Shown here one piece after another: positions 7,054 through 14,668 of a DNA stretch of 63,912 nucleotides. The stretch comes from a virus. Every line of letters begins with the position of its first letter. Positions within the stretch are counted from its first letter, which is position 1. The stretch lies in the IMG/VR virus record IMGVR_UViG_3300010938_000037, positions 1 through 63,912 of that record; one strand, given 5' to 3'. The position numbers and the translations under genes were made by a program. The notes under the pieces are model-generated. The model ran no database searches, was not told the origin of the DNA, and was given only the letters and a program-made list of their open reading frames with translations.

Positions 7054-7470
7054 ATGGCAGAAAAGCCTAAGCTGCGGCTTGTATCCAACGACAATACCGA
7101 AAAAAAAACCGAAGAGGAGCGGCGAGTTTCCAATGTCAAGGCGCTAATCGAAAAGTCATTAGCTCAGGAAGAGCAGGCGGTTATTAATGGAGTGGATGAT
7201 TTAGCCCTTGAAAGGATTAGGCGCAATAAAGTGCCAGCTGCCGAAGTAACTCCAAGGCAGCTTCTTACCATCCTTCTTGATGACATAGAACGAATGGAGA
7301 ACGATGGCGAGAAGGTTGATAAGTGTTATGTCACGCTCATCCGGGATGGCGGGGAGAACGTTATCGTTACTAGCTATAGGGCTGGGTTATCCAGGCCGGA
7401 AGAGCTAGCATATCGTCAGCTAGGAGTGCAGGAAACCCTCGACTCCTGGCGCTTTGGTGAGGATGTTTAG
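7054..7470 (+). CDS. Conserved phage hypothetical protein (138 aa)
   Basis: Start at ATG 7054, chosen over 7021 because CGGGAGG lies seven bases upstream. N-terminal charged and disordered half, then a helical region (TPRQLLTILLDDIERMENDG) and a beta segment with YVTLIRDGGENVIVTSYRAG. No family named with confidence. Confidence 0.6.
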   Translation: MAEKPKLRLVSNDNTEKKTEEERRVSNVKALIEKSLAQEEQAVINGVDDLALERIRRNKVPAAEVTPRQLLTILLDDIERMENDGEKVDKCYVTLIRDGGENVIVTSYRAGLSRPEELAYRQLGVQETLDSWRFGEDV

Positions 7471-7559
7471 GGCTTGCCCGCCCCCATCTAGTGAATCGGG
7501 AGAGTTCTCCATCGGTTTTGCTGTTACGCGCCAAACGAACTAGAGTGGGAAGCGAAACA

Positions 7560-7703
7560 ATGAGCGGCTGGCAACCGATAGAGACAGCGCCGAAGAATAT
7601 TCAGGTCTTGGTGGGCGGAATCAATCAGCATGGGAAACCGTATTGGGCTGTTGCTGTGCTGGATGCCGAAGATGGCTGGCTCCAATTCGACCCGTGGGCT
7701 TGA
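7560..7703 (+). CDS. DUF551-like small protein (47 aa)
   Basis: Begins M-S-G-W-Q-P-I-E-T-A-P-K, the hallmark N-terminus of the short phage/bacterial DUF551 group, and continues with a small beta domain (QVLVGG...YWAVAVLDAEDGW). Function unknown in all relatives I know. Confidence 0.6.
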   Translation: MSGWQPIETAPKNIQVLVGGINQHGKPYWAVAVLDAEDGWLQFDPWA

Positions 7704-7864
7704 TGAGTACTGCTACGGTAGTGAGGCTCCATCCGTCTGGATGTCTTTACCAGACCCGCCTACGTAGCCTGTGCGCGGAGAACGCTTCGGTATGCTTTTG
7801 TAGTAGGCTACAAAATTCCGGTAGGTTTGGTATGATGAATGGCCCAGGGGAAGGAGTCGCGTCA

Positions 7865-8089
7865 ATGCCTCTAAAAAAAGGATACAGCAAGAAAACAATC
7901 AGCCAGAACATTAAGACTGAAATGGCCCACGGCAAGCCGCAGAAGCAAGCTGTGGCCATTGCTCTTTCTGTAGCCAGAAGGAGCAAAAAAGATGCCCCCA
8001 AACCACAGGATGTAATGGGTAAAAACCCAATGTCCAGGTTTAGGGGCAATAAGACGACTATGAAGCGGCCCTCTGGCCGTAAGCGATAG
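7865..8089 (+). CDS. DUF6496-like small basic protein (74 aa)
   Basis: MPLKKGYSKKTISQNIKTEM then GKPQKQAVAIALSVAR. This is a widely distributed short phage protein pattern (KKG.S..TIS.NI..E...GKP.KQAVAIAL). The tail is Arg/Lys rich. Good SD (AAGGAG) upstream of ATG 7865. Its end overlaps the end of the convergent zinc-ribbon gene by about 30 bases. Confidence 0.65.
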   Translation: MPLKKGYSKKTISQNIKTEMAHGKPQKQAVAIALSVARRSKKDAPKPQDVMGKNPMSRFRGNKTTMKRPSGRKR

Positions 8090-8342
8090 CCGCTTCCTCC
8101 TGATCCCTCCATAAATCAGGGAGACTTTTGTTCTTGCCTACCGCAAGGTAGTTGCAGCCATTTTTTCTAATGTCGGAAACGTGACCGCATTGGTCGCATG
8201 TTCCTGTTTCGTATATTGTATTTGCCTCGTCCACGGTCAGGCGGGCGTGGCATTTTTCGCAAGAGAATTTTTGGTAGCATTCCCAGCCCTTTGAGGCTAG
8301 GTAGTTGATATAAAACACGATTTCTTCAAATGGGTGGTCCAT
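8058..8342 (-). CDS. Zinc-ribbon protein (94 aa)
   Basis: ATG 8342 preferred over 8354, because GGAGGAAATA directly precedes it. Contains two CxxC knuckles (CEKC near residue 28, CDQCGHVSD near residue 50) separated by a short helix, which points to a single zinc ribbon. Likely a small regulatory or nucleic-acid-binding protein. Confidence 0.6.
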   Translation of the reverse strand: MDHPFEEIVFYINYLASKGWECYQKFSCEKCHARLTVDEANTIYETGTCDQCGHVSDIRKNGCNYLAVGKNKSLPDLWRDQEEAAIAYGQRAAS

Positions 8343-8563
8343 TATTTCCTCCATTCTGGGGGGACGCCATAGGCGTCAAACATCATTAAAAGCCGGTATG
8401 TTTGTTTCGGTATTGTTCTGTGTCCAAGTTCAAATCTCCTAATGTGCATGTCAATGCTTCTTTCTTTTCCATTGTAGCCGAGGGCCTTACCAAGTTCTAC
8501 TGTTGATAAACCCAAACGGGTCCGGACTGCCCGCATTTTCTGTCCGTTCTTGTTTTTGTCCAT
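8342..8563 (-). CDS. Helix-turn-helix DNA-binding protein
   Basis: About 73 aa. KMRAVRTRLGLSTVELGKAL, then a short insert and DMHIRRFELGHRTIPKQT, resemble the XRE-type HTH. The C-terminus has LLMMFDAYGVPPEWRK. The best start is uncertain: 8575, 8563, or an ATG about nine codons further in. Ends exactly where the zinc-ribbon gene starts. Could be a Cro/repressor-like regulator. Confidence 0.6.
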   Translation of the reverse strand: MDKNKNGQKMRAVRTRLGLSTVELGKALGYNGKERSIDMHIRRFELGHRTIPKQTYRLLMMFDAYGVPPEWRK

Positions 8564-8831
8564 CGAGGCCGCCATTTCTGATCCATTCTTGGACTGCTTC
8601 CCGCGAACCCCAGCAATCGGCTGGGGCGTGCCACATCAAAAATTGGACAATATCGACTAATCTGTGGCGGTTGATTTGGTCGGCTTTTGCGACAGCGCCG
8701 GTCAGGTCGTTAAACAAAACGGCTTCGAGAAAACCGCCCGGCGGGATGCCGCTACAGATGTAGCGGTCCATAGCGCCCCGCATATGGGCGGGGATAAGTT
8801 CCCAGCCAGGGCTTTTAGGCTTGAATTTCAT
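8487..8831 (-). CDS. Conserved phage hypothetical protein (114 aa)
   Basis: Pattern: IPAHMRGAMDRYICSGIPPG, GFLEAVLFNDLTGAVAKAD, DCWGSREAVQEW. This arrangement (RYI..G.PPGGFL.AVL.NDL..A...AD...N...CWGS...V..W) recurs in many phages of Gram-negative hosts, usually in accessory or early regions; function unknown. Overlaps the HTH gene by about 80 bases. Confidence 0.65.
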   Translation of the reverse strand: MKFKPKSPGWELIPAHMRGAMDRYICSGIPPGGFLEAVLFNDLTGAVAKADQINRHRLVDIVQFLMWHAPADCWGSREAVQEWIRNGGLDGQKQERTENAGSPDPFGFINSRTW

Positions 8832-8945
8832 ATGGGAATCTCCTATATGATAAGGGATCGGACGGGGGGTTCAGGTGCTTTCCTCCTTTCTGCCTGGATA
8901 AAATCCTCTGTCCGTGGTTTGTAGGTGTAGTTTGCATCCCAATGG

Positions 8946-8984
8946 GGATAGGGCGGCCTAATAAGCCGCCCTATCCTTTTCTTT
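8946..8984 (+). terminator. Strong rho-independent terminator (plus direction)
   Basis: A 12-bp stem (GGATAGGGCGGC with GCCGCCCTATCC, loop CTAATAA) followed by TTTTCTTTT. The U-run follows only in the plus direction. It would stop rightward transcripts coming out of the 4119-8089 operon before they run antisense through the leftward block. The T-rich tail abuts the stop of the minus-strand gene at 8984. Confidence 0.8.
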
Positions 8985-9427
8985 TAAGCAGATGCTGGTG
9001 CCCGTTCACCATTTAGGTCGCTTCCCGTAGTTGTGGGAAGGGAGGACCAACCGGAACCCAACTGGTAGAGGCCGGGGCCAAGTTTGTTTAGTTTACCGCT
9101 GTCAACCGCCATCCTGATGGCCCGATAGGCAACGCCATTAGAAATACCTTTAGCCTTGCAGGCTCTAGCGTATTCTGATGGCCGGAAGGGTGTATCTGGC
9201 ATTGCCATGAGGATGTCGGTAGCCTTGTCATGGCTAGATTGCGCACTCTTGCGGTATGGTCTGCGCCCGCCAGAAATAACGGCGGGCTGGTGACTGGCGT
9301 CTGCCGCCCGTTGCGGATCGGACGGCACCCATCTTGCTTCAACCGTGGTGATTCCAGCCTGATGGAGCCGGGTCAGTGTGTCAGCCAGACTTTTGGCGTC
9401 TGGCACTTTGATAGTTAAGTTATACAT
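8984..9427 (-). CDS. Hypothetical protein with winged-helix-like C-terminus
   Basis: 147 aa from ATG 9427. Residues 1-30 look like a small beta/alpha segment (MYNLTIKVPDAKSLADTLTR). A basic linker precedes a helix-rich domain (TDILMAMPDTPFRPSEYARA, then GVAYRAIRMAVDSGKLNKLG), consistent with a winged helix. It possibly binds DNA; no family identified. Confidence 0.6.
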   Translation of the reverse strand: MYNLTIKVPDAKSLADTLTRLHQAGITTVEARWVPSDPQRAADASHQPAVISGGRRPYRKSAQSSHDKATDILMAMPDTPFRPSEYARACKAKGISNGVAYRAIRMAVDSGKLNKLGPGLYQLGSGWSSLPTTTGSDLNGERAPASA

Positions 9428-10016
9428 GCTTCCGTTCCTTTTTTGTTCGGACAATTACTGGCACCTGGGATGTTGATTGCATGGGTGCGTCAAGATCAAT
9501 GATCTTTCTGAAATGAACCATCCCGCGTCCATTTCTAACCTCGTCCAGCTTCCCATGAATGGTGGTGTAGCCGGAAATTGCTGCCCGCCGCTTAGGCGTG
9601 ATGCCTAAAGCTTTGCGGGCACGCTTAATCTTGGTATATTCACGCTGATAGTCAAGGGTCTGTGTTGGGCTTGGCGCACTTAAAAGGAAGCCGCCCGGAC
9701 TAGCCTCGCCAGTTTGATCGAACAATCTAATTTGTGCTCTCACCTTCGCCCCAAGGTCGAACCTGTGAACAGCTCTGTTCCCTTTTTCATCGGGGAGGTC
9801 AATGTAAGCCTTGGTCCGCAGAAAGACCACCGTGTTTGAACCGTATAGGCGGCGGCAAGCCTGTGCATAGACGCAAGCCTCCGGGTCCTTAGGGGACGCC
9901 GTCTCTATATCTTCTCTATTCACGAAGATGCGGAGGCTTTCGGTGGCGTCGATGACGGGCAACCCGCCAAAATACCTTTCAGAGATTTTGCGTTCCAAAG
10001 ACGCCCGTTTGCTCAT
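9420..10016 (-). CDS. Conserved phage hypothetical protein (198 aa)
   Basis: Start at ATG 10016 (GAGGAG upstream and ATGA overlap with the preceding gene). Begins MSKRASLERKISERYFGG, then VIDATESLRIFVNREDIETA. The pattern CVYAQACRRLYGSNTVVFLR (a set of small residues and Cys before an R-L-Y-G) occurs in phage hypotheticals I have seen. No function known. Confidence 0.6.
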   Translation of the reverse strand: MSKRASLERKISERYFGGLPVIDATESLRIFVNREDIETASPKDPEACVYAQACRRLYGSNTVVFLRTKAYIDLPDEKGNRAVHRFDLGAKVRAQIRLFDQTGEASPGGFLLSAPSPTQTLDYQREYTKIKRARKALGITPKRRAAISGYTTIHGKLDEVRNGRGMVHFRKIIDLDAPMQSTSQVPVIVRTKKERKHV

Positions 10017-10228
10017 TTTCCTGCTCCTCTTTTGTGAAGCTTTGGGCCATGCTTCACTATCGCCTTTAGCATGGCGTGGTTTATTAGTCTGGTCGTGGAT
10101 TCGATGGTCATGGTGCCATCGTCCCATTCGACGAGGCTGTATCCGGAGGCGAGGCTATCCACTACTGTTCCCCGCTTTGTGGTTGGCATTCCCTTGTCGT
10201 TCGCTAAGCTTACGCGTGCTGGCTTCAT
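10013..10228 (-). CDS. Small KOW/SH3-like hypothetical protein (71 aa)
   Basis: ATG 10228 with AAAGGA upstream. Central GTVVDSLASGYSLVEWDDGT looks like a small SH3/KOW-type beta barrel. The C-terminus is basic (KHGPKLHKRGAGK). Overlaps the 3' end of the upstream gene by 74 bases in another frame. Confidence 0.55.
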   Translation of the reverse strand: MKPARVSLANDKGMPTTKRGTVVDSLASGYSLVEWDDGTMTIESTTRLINHAMLKAIVKHGPKLHKRGAGK

Positions 10229-10613
10229 GGAAAATCCTTTCTTTAAGGCACCTGCTAAATCCAATAGCAAGCCGGTCGATTGCTATCTGTTCCATTCCTG
10301 GCTTGACACATCCTTCCAGCACAATGCCAGTAAAGAAAGCGGCAGCATTTAGGATGGAATTAAGAACCTCCCCCTGCCTGGTGTCGCGCTGATTTTCCTC
10401 TAGGATGGCCTTGCAAAAGCCTGGGGCCATAGCCTTTATAAGGCGGCCAACAACTCTGGCTTCGGGGCTTAAATTTTTATTCACGCTAATATCATGTGCC
10501 CAGGCAATGATGGTGATTTCAGCCTGTTCTGGCTTGTTTAGGTTGATAAACCCAACCTCTGGGATAATTTCCTCAACTAGAAACGGAACGTCTGGAATTT
10601 CTCTTATTGTCAT
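10155..10613 (-). CDS. Hypothetical protein (152 aa)
   Basis: Mostly helical. Contains the hydrophobic N-terminal beta pair DVPFLVEEIIPEVGF and helices EARVVGRLIKAMAPGFCKAI and LNSILNAAAFFTGIVLEGC. It overlaps its upstream neighbour by four bases, as expected for an operon. No family recognised. Confidence 0.6.
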   Translation of the reverse strand: MTIREIPDVPFLVEEIIPEVGFINLNKPEQAEITIIAWAHDISVNKNLSPEARVVGRLIKAMAPGFCKAILEENQRDTRQGEVLNSILNAAAFFTGIVLEGCVKPGMEQIAIDRLAIGFSRCLKERIFHEASTRKLSERQGNANHKAGNSSG

Positions 10614-10936
10614 TTGGTTTGGACTCCTTTTTTATTCGCATTTATTTCTGCTTGTTCGGCCTTGTATGCAGCCCTCACCTTGTCAAGGGACAGGCGCATG
10701 GCAGCAAACTCACCGGCTAGGCGAGCCGCACTATTACGTAGCTCGTCGGCGGCCTCCAGGGTAATCCTGCCATCACTCTCCATTATATGGAGGCTAGTAA
10801 GCCAGCCCAAGGCAATGTCCATGTCGGTTGTTGACATGTCTTTTTTGGCTCTACAATCCATGGCATTCTCTAGGAGATTAATCATGTCTCCAATGTCAAG
10901 GGAGAATCTGCTCTTAGGTTTTCTATTGTTCCACAT
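10610..10936 (-). CDS. Hypothetical helical protein (108 aa)
   Basis: Predominantly alpha-helical: FSLDIGDMINLLENAMDCR and ADELRNSAARLAGEFAAMRL, probably coiled coil, with a Lys-rich end. It is the first gene of the 10936-8058 leftward set and follows a 350-base non-coding stretch that should contain its promoter. Confidence 0.6.
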   Translation of the reverse strand: MWNNRKPKSRFSLDIGDMINLLENAMDCRAKKDMSTTDMDIALGWLTSLHIMESDGRITLEAADELRNSAARLAGEFAAMRLSLDKVRAAYKAEQAEINANKKGVQTK

Positions 10937-11292
10937 TTTTTTAATACCTCCATCGAATCTAGAATTTGGAATTTAGCCCCCCGGCATACCTTTGTAAAGA
11001 GGTTTTGATGGCCACTGGCTCTATTTTGGACTGACAATTTAAGTCATTGTTTTTGTTTGTAAAAATCAATGCACACCCCCTCGCTGGTTTGAGGTGGGCC
11101 TGCAAAATTTTTATGTTAGGTAAGGAGGGCTTTTCCAAAAAACCGAAACTCTAGCTATGAAAACCAGTTTTTGATCTAGGGGATTTTGGTTTTGATTCTG
11201 GCTGGGGTTGAGATTTGAAAAGGCCGAGTATCGAGCTATGAAAACATGCCAGTGGTGGGAACCAAGAACAAACCAAGAACAAACGAAGAACG
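10937..11292. other. Non-coding leader region with repeated motifs
   Basis: No credible gene. Two copies of an AGCTATGAAAAC motif lie near 11153 and 11234. At 11260-11291 there is an array of GAAC at 11260, 11266, 11277 and 11288 (11-base spacing for the last three). The same GAAC phasing is seen near 15534 and 19353 and, inverted, near 16215-16289. Probably promoter/operator territory for the leftward genes starting at 10936. I could not pick one convincing -35/-10 pair. Confidence 0.5.
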
Positions 11293-11323
11293 AAAAAAAG
11301 GGAAAGGGTATTGTCCCTTTCCC
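11293..11323 (-). terminator. Rho-independent terminator (minus direction)
   Basis: GGGAAAGGG / CCCTTTCCC, 9-bp stem with a 6-base loop. On the minus strand it is followed by seven T. Lies 11 bases after the stop of the gene at 11335, so it ends the vWA/MoxR cassette. Confidence 0.85.
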
Positions 11324-11334
11324 CTAAGAGTTAG

Positions 11335-11562
11335 CTAAAGGCGGACACTGATTCCTGCCGCTTCAAAGTGCGCCTTGATGCACTCGGCGTCAGCTTCTTG
11401 GAAGGCGCGCGGAAAGTCTGGCAGTCTACCTGTTAGCGTAAGCGTATTGGCATGTTTTTTGAATACCAAGCCAGAACGCGGAACGATCCAGGTCCCGCCT
11501 TCTGCCAATGTGGCGAATAAGCCTTGGCACCATTGCGCATGCTCGTGTGTCTCTTGTGTCAT
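11335..11562 (-). CDS. Hypothetical protein (75 aa)
   Basis: ATG 11562 with AAAGGAGTC upstream, the ribosome site shared by the whole 11.3-15.1 kb cassette. Sequence: MTQETHEHAQWCQGLFATLA, then a beta-like TWIVPRSGLVFKK and a helix RAFQEADAECIKAHFEAAG. No family recognised. A structured leader (11586-11638) lies just upstream. Confidence 0.6.
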   Translation of the reverse strand: MTQETHEHAQWCQGLFATLAEGGTWIVPRSGLVFKKHANTLTLTGRLPDFPRAFQEADAECIKAHFEAAGISVRL

Positions 11563-11585
11563 GATTAGACTCCTTTCCTTTGGGC

Positions 11586-11638
11586 GAGTAGCCCGATAGC
11601 CGCGCGAGTCAGGAACCCGCGCGGCTAAAATGCTACTC
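11586..11638 (-). promoter_or_regulatory. Nested-hairpin leader upstream of the 75-aa gene
   Basis: Outer arms GAGTAGC (11586-11592) and GCTACTC (11632-11638), inner arms AGCCGCGCG (11598-11606) and CGCGCGGCT (11618-11626). All pairs are perfect. Position just 5' of the AAAGGAGTC ribosome site suggests a translation- or stability-controlling element (inference). Confidence 0.55.
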
Positions 11639-11734
11639 GGAATCAAGAGATAGGCACCATAAAAAAATCAATACTCCCACTAAAGCCCAAAATGGATTCA
11701 CGTTTCCGCTAATGATTAAGTCTGCGAATGTCAT
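11633..11734 (-). CDS. Very small membrane protein (33 aa)
   Basis: ATG 11734 with AAGGAAC upstream. Product MTFADLIISGNVNPFWALVG then VLIFLWCLSLDSE: one hydrophobic helix with short polar ends. It sits between the vWA gene terminator and the leader of the next gene. Too short for most gene finders; plausible but unproven. Confidence 0.5.
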   Translation of the reverse strand: MTFADLIISGNVNPFWALVGVLIFLWCLSLDSE

Positions 11735-11745
11735 TGGATTGTTCC

Positions 11746-11789
11746 TTAAAAAAATTTGAGGGAAGGGGGATAAATAATCCCCTTCCCTC
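11746..11789 (-). terminator. Rho-independent terminator after the vWA gene
   Basis: Perfect 11-bp stem GAGGGAAGGGG / CCCCTTCCCTC with a 10-base loop. On the minus strand it is followed by AAATTTTTTT. Lies 17 bases beyond the vWA stop. Confidence 0.85.
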
Positions 11790-11805
11790 ACAAAAATGTT
11801 CTCCT

Positions 11806-13176
11806 CTAGTCAAGTTTGCTAGGGGAGACACTAGGGCCAAAGATAGCTAGATTAGCCTGCTGCGCGTCCTCGACGCGGATAATGCGGCCACTGGCTAGCG
11901 CTTTGTTGCACTCTGCGATCATGTGATATGTGTCGCAGTTGTAGGCGCATACTCCGCCGTCACTGATCCATATCCTTGGCGCGGTTTGGCGCGCGAGGAA
12001 TCGTAGGGCCGAGTCGTCTATCTCGTTGCCGCACCCGACGCGATTCTTCCATGCTTCCACGGCATCTAGTCGCGCCATGCGGCCTCTATCGGCGAGCAAG
12101 ACGAGTCTGCCTCTACCGTCACGCCCAGCATAACCATAGACCGTGCATTCTGGGAGCGCCTCTATGAGTGCGGCATAGCTTTTGCGAGTCCAGCACATAG
12201 AGCCAGATAGATCGACCATTACTGTTCCGCGACCGCGATAACCCCCGCGCCGGATGATACCGGCCCTAAAGATTTTCTGGTCAGTCCAGAGTCGAGAGAT
12301 TCGGCCCAATACCGTGCCACTTACGTTAGAGCGTTTACGAGCGCCCTGCTTTCTTCGGCGCGGTTCCATTGGCAGCATGTCCGGCTTATTGAAGTTTTCG
12401 CAATGGCCGGTATTTAATCCTCCTCTAGACGGGGGCGGAGTCGTGCCTAGCTCCCATGGGTTACTTTCTAATTCGTCGTCGGTAAACTCCTGGTCGCTAC
12501 CAAGCTTAGTCGGCGTTAACGGCTTGGGCTTTGGATCAGCCTGAATCTCTTCCGGCGTTCGATATTTTTTGCCCTCGCCTTCGCCGCCTTCGCCTTCGCT
12601 TCTACTTTTGACTTTGGTTTCGCCACCTTGCGGCTTCTTCGGCGGTGGCGGTGGTGGTGGTGGCGGCGGCGGCTCCCCATTCGCCAACGAGCGCTGCATT
12701 AGTTTGGCGGCTTCAGCGATCACGTCTTCCCACGTGACGATAGGGCTTTCATCATCATAGCGAGTCGGAAACCCGCATATCATGGCTGCCCTCCCTATCG
12801 CAGCGGCGCGTTGCACTGCCGAGATAATAGGCAGGTTCACGACATATTTTTCGTATAAGCCACTATCTGGAGTCGCTGGCTTAGCGAGTATGCCGCTAGA
12901 TTCGGCGTGATACATAGCGCGGGCTAACCTGGCGGTATCGAGTGCCCATGCCGGAAGGCCGAAAGCGCCAGACATATCAGCAGGAGTTAGCGCCGCGTCA
13001 ACGAGCCGCAACATTCTCAGTCTTTCTTCCGTTTCGGATTCGCCTTGTGGCACAACCAGTGACGGTGCGAACGTGCTAACTTCTTGTGCGGCTGCCTCCT
13101 CGGTGGTACCCGGTATTTCCCGGTACCGTGCCAGCGACACTAGGCTAGTGTATAGCTTTCGTTTCGGTGGTTTCAT
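11806..13176 (-). CDS. von Willebrand factor A domain protein (CobT-like)
   Basis: 456 aa. N-terminal helical domain (about 1-170), a poly-Pro run and a charged, disordered linker (about 170-270), then a C-terminal vWA domain. The MIDAS starts VMVDLSGSM near residue 318 and continues with a later T/D-type motif (WISDGG near residue 408). Proteins of this shape (acidic or low-complexity linker plus vWA) partner MoxR-family AAA+ ATPases, as CobT does CobS and ViaA does RavA. The MoxR gene lies directly upstream. Substrate unknown. Codon style (many CGC, GCG, CTA, TAG-containing triplets) differs from the late genes. Confidence 0.85.
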   Translation of the reverse strand: MKPPKRKLYTSLVSLARYREIPGTTEEAAAQEVSTFAPSLVVPQGESETEERLRMLRLVDAALTPADMSGAFGLPAWALDTARLARAMYHAESSGILAKPATPDSGLYEKYVVNLPIISAVQRAAAIGRAAMICGFPTRYDDESPIVTWEDVIAEAAKLMQRSLANGEPPPPPPPPPPPKKPQGGETKVKSRSEGEGGEGEGKKYRTPEEIQADPKPKPLTPTKLGSDQEFTDDELESNPWELGTTPPPSRGGLNTGHCENFNKPDMLPMEPRRRKQGARKRSNVSGTVLGRISRLWTDQKIFRAGIIRRGGYRGRGTVMVDLSGSMCWTRKSYAALIEALPECTVYGYAGRDGRGRLVLLADRGRMARLDAVEAWKNRVGCGNEIDDSALRFLARQTAPRIWISDGGVCAYNCDTYHMIAECNKALASGRIIRVEDAQQANLAIFGPSVSPSKLD

Positions 13177-13184
13177 AATGGACT

Positions 13185-13245
13185 CCTTTCTTGGTGCGAG
13201 AGATAAAGCACCAAAAGGCGCACGCTTTTGGCGTGCGCTAATTGC
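13185..13245 (-). promoter_or_regulatory. Intercistronic hairpin/RBS module 1
   Basis: On the minus strand: GCGCACGC-CAAAA-GCGTGCGC then CTTTT (13218-13238), a GGTGC-containing spacer, then AAGGAGTC before the vWA start. A diverged copy of the modules at 14066-14133 and 14590-14662. Confidence 0.6.
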
Positions 13246-13249
13246 TGCT

Positions 13250-14056
13250 TTATGCCGTTGTGGCTTCGGTAACGCCGATAGCTGACCTTACCTCGATTGC
13301 CTTGGCGATTTGTTTTGCGTTACCGCGTGGACCGAAAATAAATTCCACTGCGTCGGCGATGGACCATCCGTGCCTGTCCATTACTTGGCCGAGGGCTACC
13401 CACTGGCGCGTGGTGACTTGCAGCCCCGCCGTGTTGCCATAGAGCGAAAATGCTGCTGCTGGGCGGAGACAACGCGGTAGCGATAGGAGTAGACGTGGAT
13501 CGGGTGCGTCGATTAGGCGCTTAATTACGAATCTGTCATTAAGCGCTTCAGGCAGTGCGGTAGGTTCGACGTTCATGGAAGCGTAGCATTGGAAATTTTC
13601 ATGCGGCCTAACTGTGCTGCCATCCGGCAGAGTGTATTGCGCGACTCCCTCGCCATCGAGAAGCAGGTGTAAGAAAGGCACAGTATCGCCCGATGCTTCG
13701 TTAATCTCCTCGATAACGAGTCTATCGCCGCGTTCCCACGCTAGCAGCCCATTGGCTTTTACGTATGCCAGTTGCGTGCCACAAGGCCGGCCTTCCGCGT
13801 CGAATGCTGTAACGGGTTCTTTCTGTCCCGCTATCTCGCCTTTAACGGTTTCGGCAGTCAGCACAACCCGTTGCAGGTTCCTGCCTTTTAAGCCGTGTTT
13901 GCATTGAACTGTAGATTTCCCGGTCCCGGGTGGGCCATAGAATAACGCTAGTCTGGCGTACTCACAGACATGATATATGTCCTGCCACATCCGCGTCGAT
14001 TCCATCAGACGCTTATGTAGCTCACCAGGAAACTGAGCTAGTTCCGCTTTTGTCAT
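13250..14056 (-). CDS. MoxR/CobS-type AAA+ ATPase
   Basis: 268 aa. Walker A GPPGTGKST near residue 40. Walker B-like RLVIEEINEASGD near residue 110. The sensor region is CYASMN near 155, with ALNDRFVIKRL near residue 170 giving the arginine-containing helix typical of MoxR (phrase L...DRF). No transmembrane segments. MoxR ATPases remodel or activate metal chelatases and other complexes with a vWA partner. The vWA protein encoded next is the obvious partner. Phages occasionally carry CobS-like genes; the role is unsettled. Confidence 0.88.
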   Translation of the reverse strand: MTKAELAQFPGELHKRLMESTRMWQDIYHVCEYARLALFYGPPGTGKSTVQCKHGLKGRNLQRVVLTAETVKGEIAGQKEPVTAFDAEGRPCGTQLAYVKANGLLAWERGDRLVIEEINEASGDTVPFLHLLLDGEGVAQYTLPDGSTVRPHENFQCYASMNVEPTALPEALNDRFVIKRLIDAPDPRLLLSLPRCLRPAAAFSLYGNTAGLQVTTRQWVALGQVMDRHGWSIADAVEFIFGPRGNAKQIAKAIEVRSAIGVTEATTA

Positions 14057-14065
14057 GCTAGGACT

Positions 14066-14133
14066 CCTTTTCTTCTATATTGGTGCCAATCGCACCAAAA
14101 GGCGCACGCCGAAGCGTGCGCTAATTGCTGCGA
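14066..14133 (-). promoter_or_regulatory. Intercistronic hairpin/RBS module 2
   Basis: GCGCACGC (14102-14109), loop CGAA, GCGTGCGC (14114-14121), then on the minus strand CTTTTGGTGC and a second small inverted pair (GGTGCG...GGCACC), ending in AAAAGGAGTC before the MoxR start. About 50 bases are nearly identical to module 3. Confidence 0.65.
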
Positions 14134-14586
14134 TCAAGAATAGATTGGCCTTCCAGTGCACGGGACACTAGTTGCCGATCGCTTAATCGCGCGATGGGCA
14201 TCGTTCTCGATGTCTGCCATGGTAAACACGCCAGTAGAGTCGGCGATGGACTCTAGGATTTGCCGCGCCATCGACGCGACCATGCTAACAGCGGCGGGTT
14301 TAATTTCGGCTTTGTCCGGCGCGAGCCGCAAAGCATAATTCGAGAACAAGAAGGATATGATTTGCGCGCACGCGCAGTTGATAGCTTGGACCCAGTCCCC
14401 CGGCGTGTCGTGACCGTGCCGACGTAAATCAGCGAGCGCCGCCGCGATGCCCGGTGCGAGCGATTTTAGCACTAGGCCATTAGCCTCGTAATCTTCGCCA
14501 GACTCGAGCAGGGTTTGCGCGATTTGCGCGAAGCAATCGCCGATTGACTCGGGATCGGACATATCTACCGTAATTTTACTTTCCAT
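14134..14586 (-). CDS. Hypothetical protein of the vWA/MoxR cassette (150 aa)
   Basis: Largely helical: MESKITVDMSDPESIGDCFA, QTLLESGEDYEANGLVLKSL, then INCACAQIISFLFSNYALRL and MVASMARQILESIADSTG. No catalytic motif seen. Same ribosome site and upstream module as the ATPase gene, so probably part of the same functional unit. Confidence 0.65.
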   Translation of the reverse strand: MESKITVDMSDPESIGDCFAQIAQTLLESGEDYEANGLVLKSLAPGIAAALADLRRHGHDTPGDWVQAINCACAQIISFLFSNYALRLAPDKAEIKPAAVSMVASMARQILESIADSTGVFTMADIENDAHRAIKRSATSVPCTGRPIYS

Positions 14587-14589
14587 TGT

Positions 14590-14662
14590 GAGACTCCTTT
14601 CTTTCTGTAGGTGCCAAATCGCACCAAAAGGCGCACGCCGAAGCGTGCGCTAATTGCTGCGA
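14590..14662 (-). promoter_or_regulatory. Intercistronic hairpin/RBS module 3
   Basis: GCGCACGC (14631-14638), loop CGAA, GCGTGCGC (14643-14650), the GGTGCG/GGCACC pair and AGAAAGGAGTC before the start at 14586. Nearly identical to module 2 over about 50 bases. Confidence 0.65.
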
Positions 14663-14668
14663 TTACGA

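Noticed and set aside
12569-12760. Gly-rich plus-strand frame
   Set aside because: Antisense shadow of the poly-Pro linker of the vWA protein.
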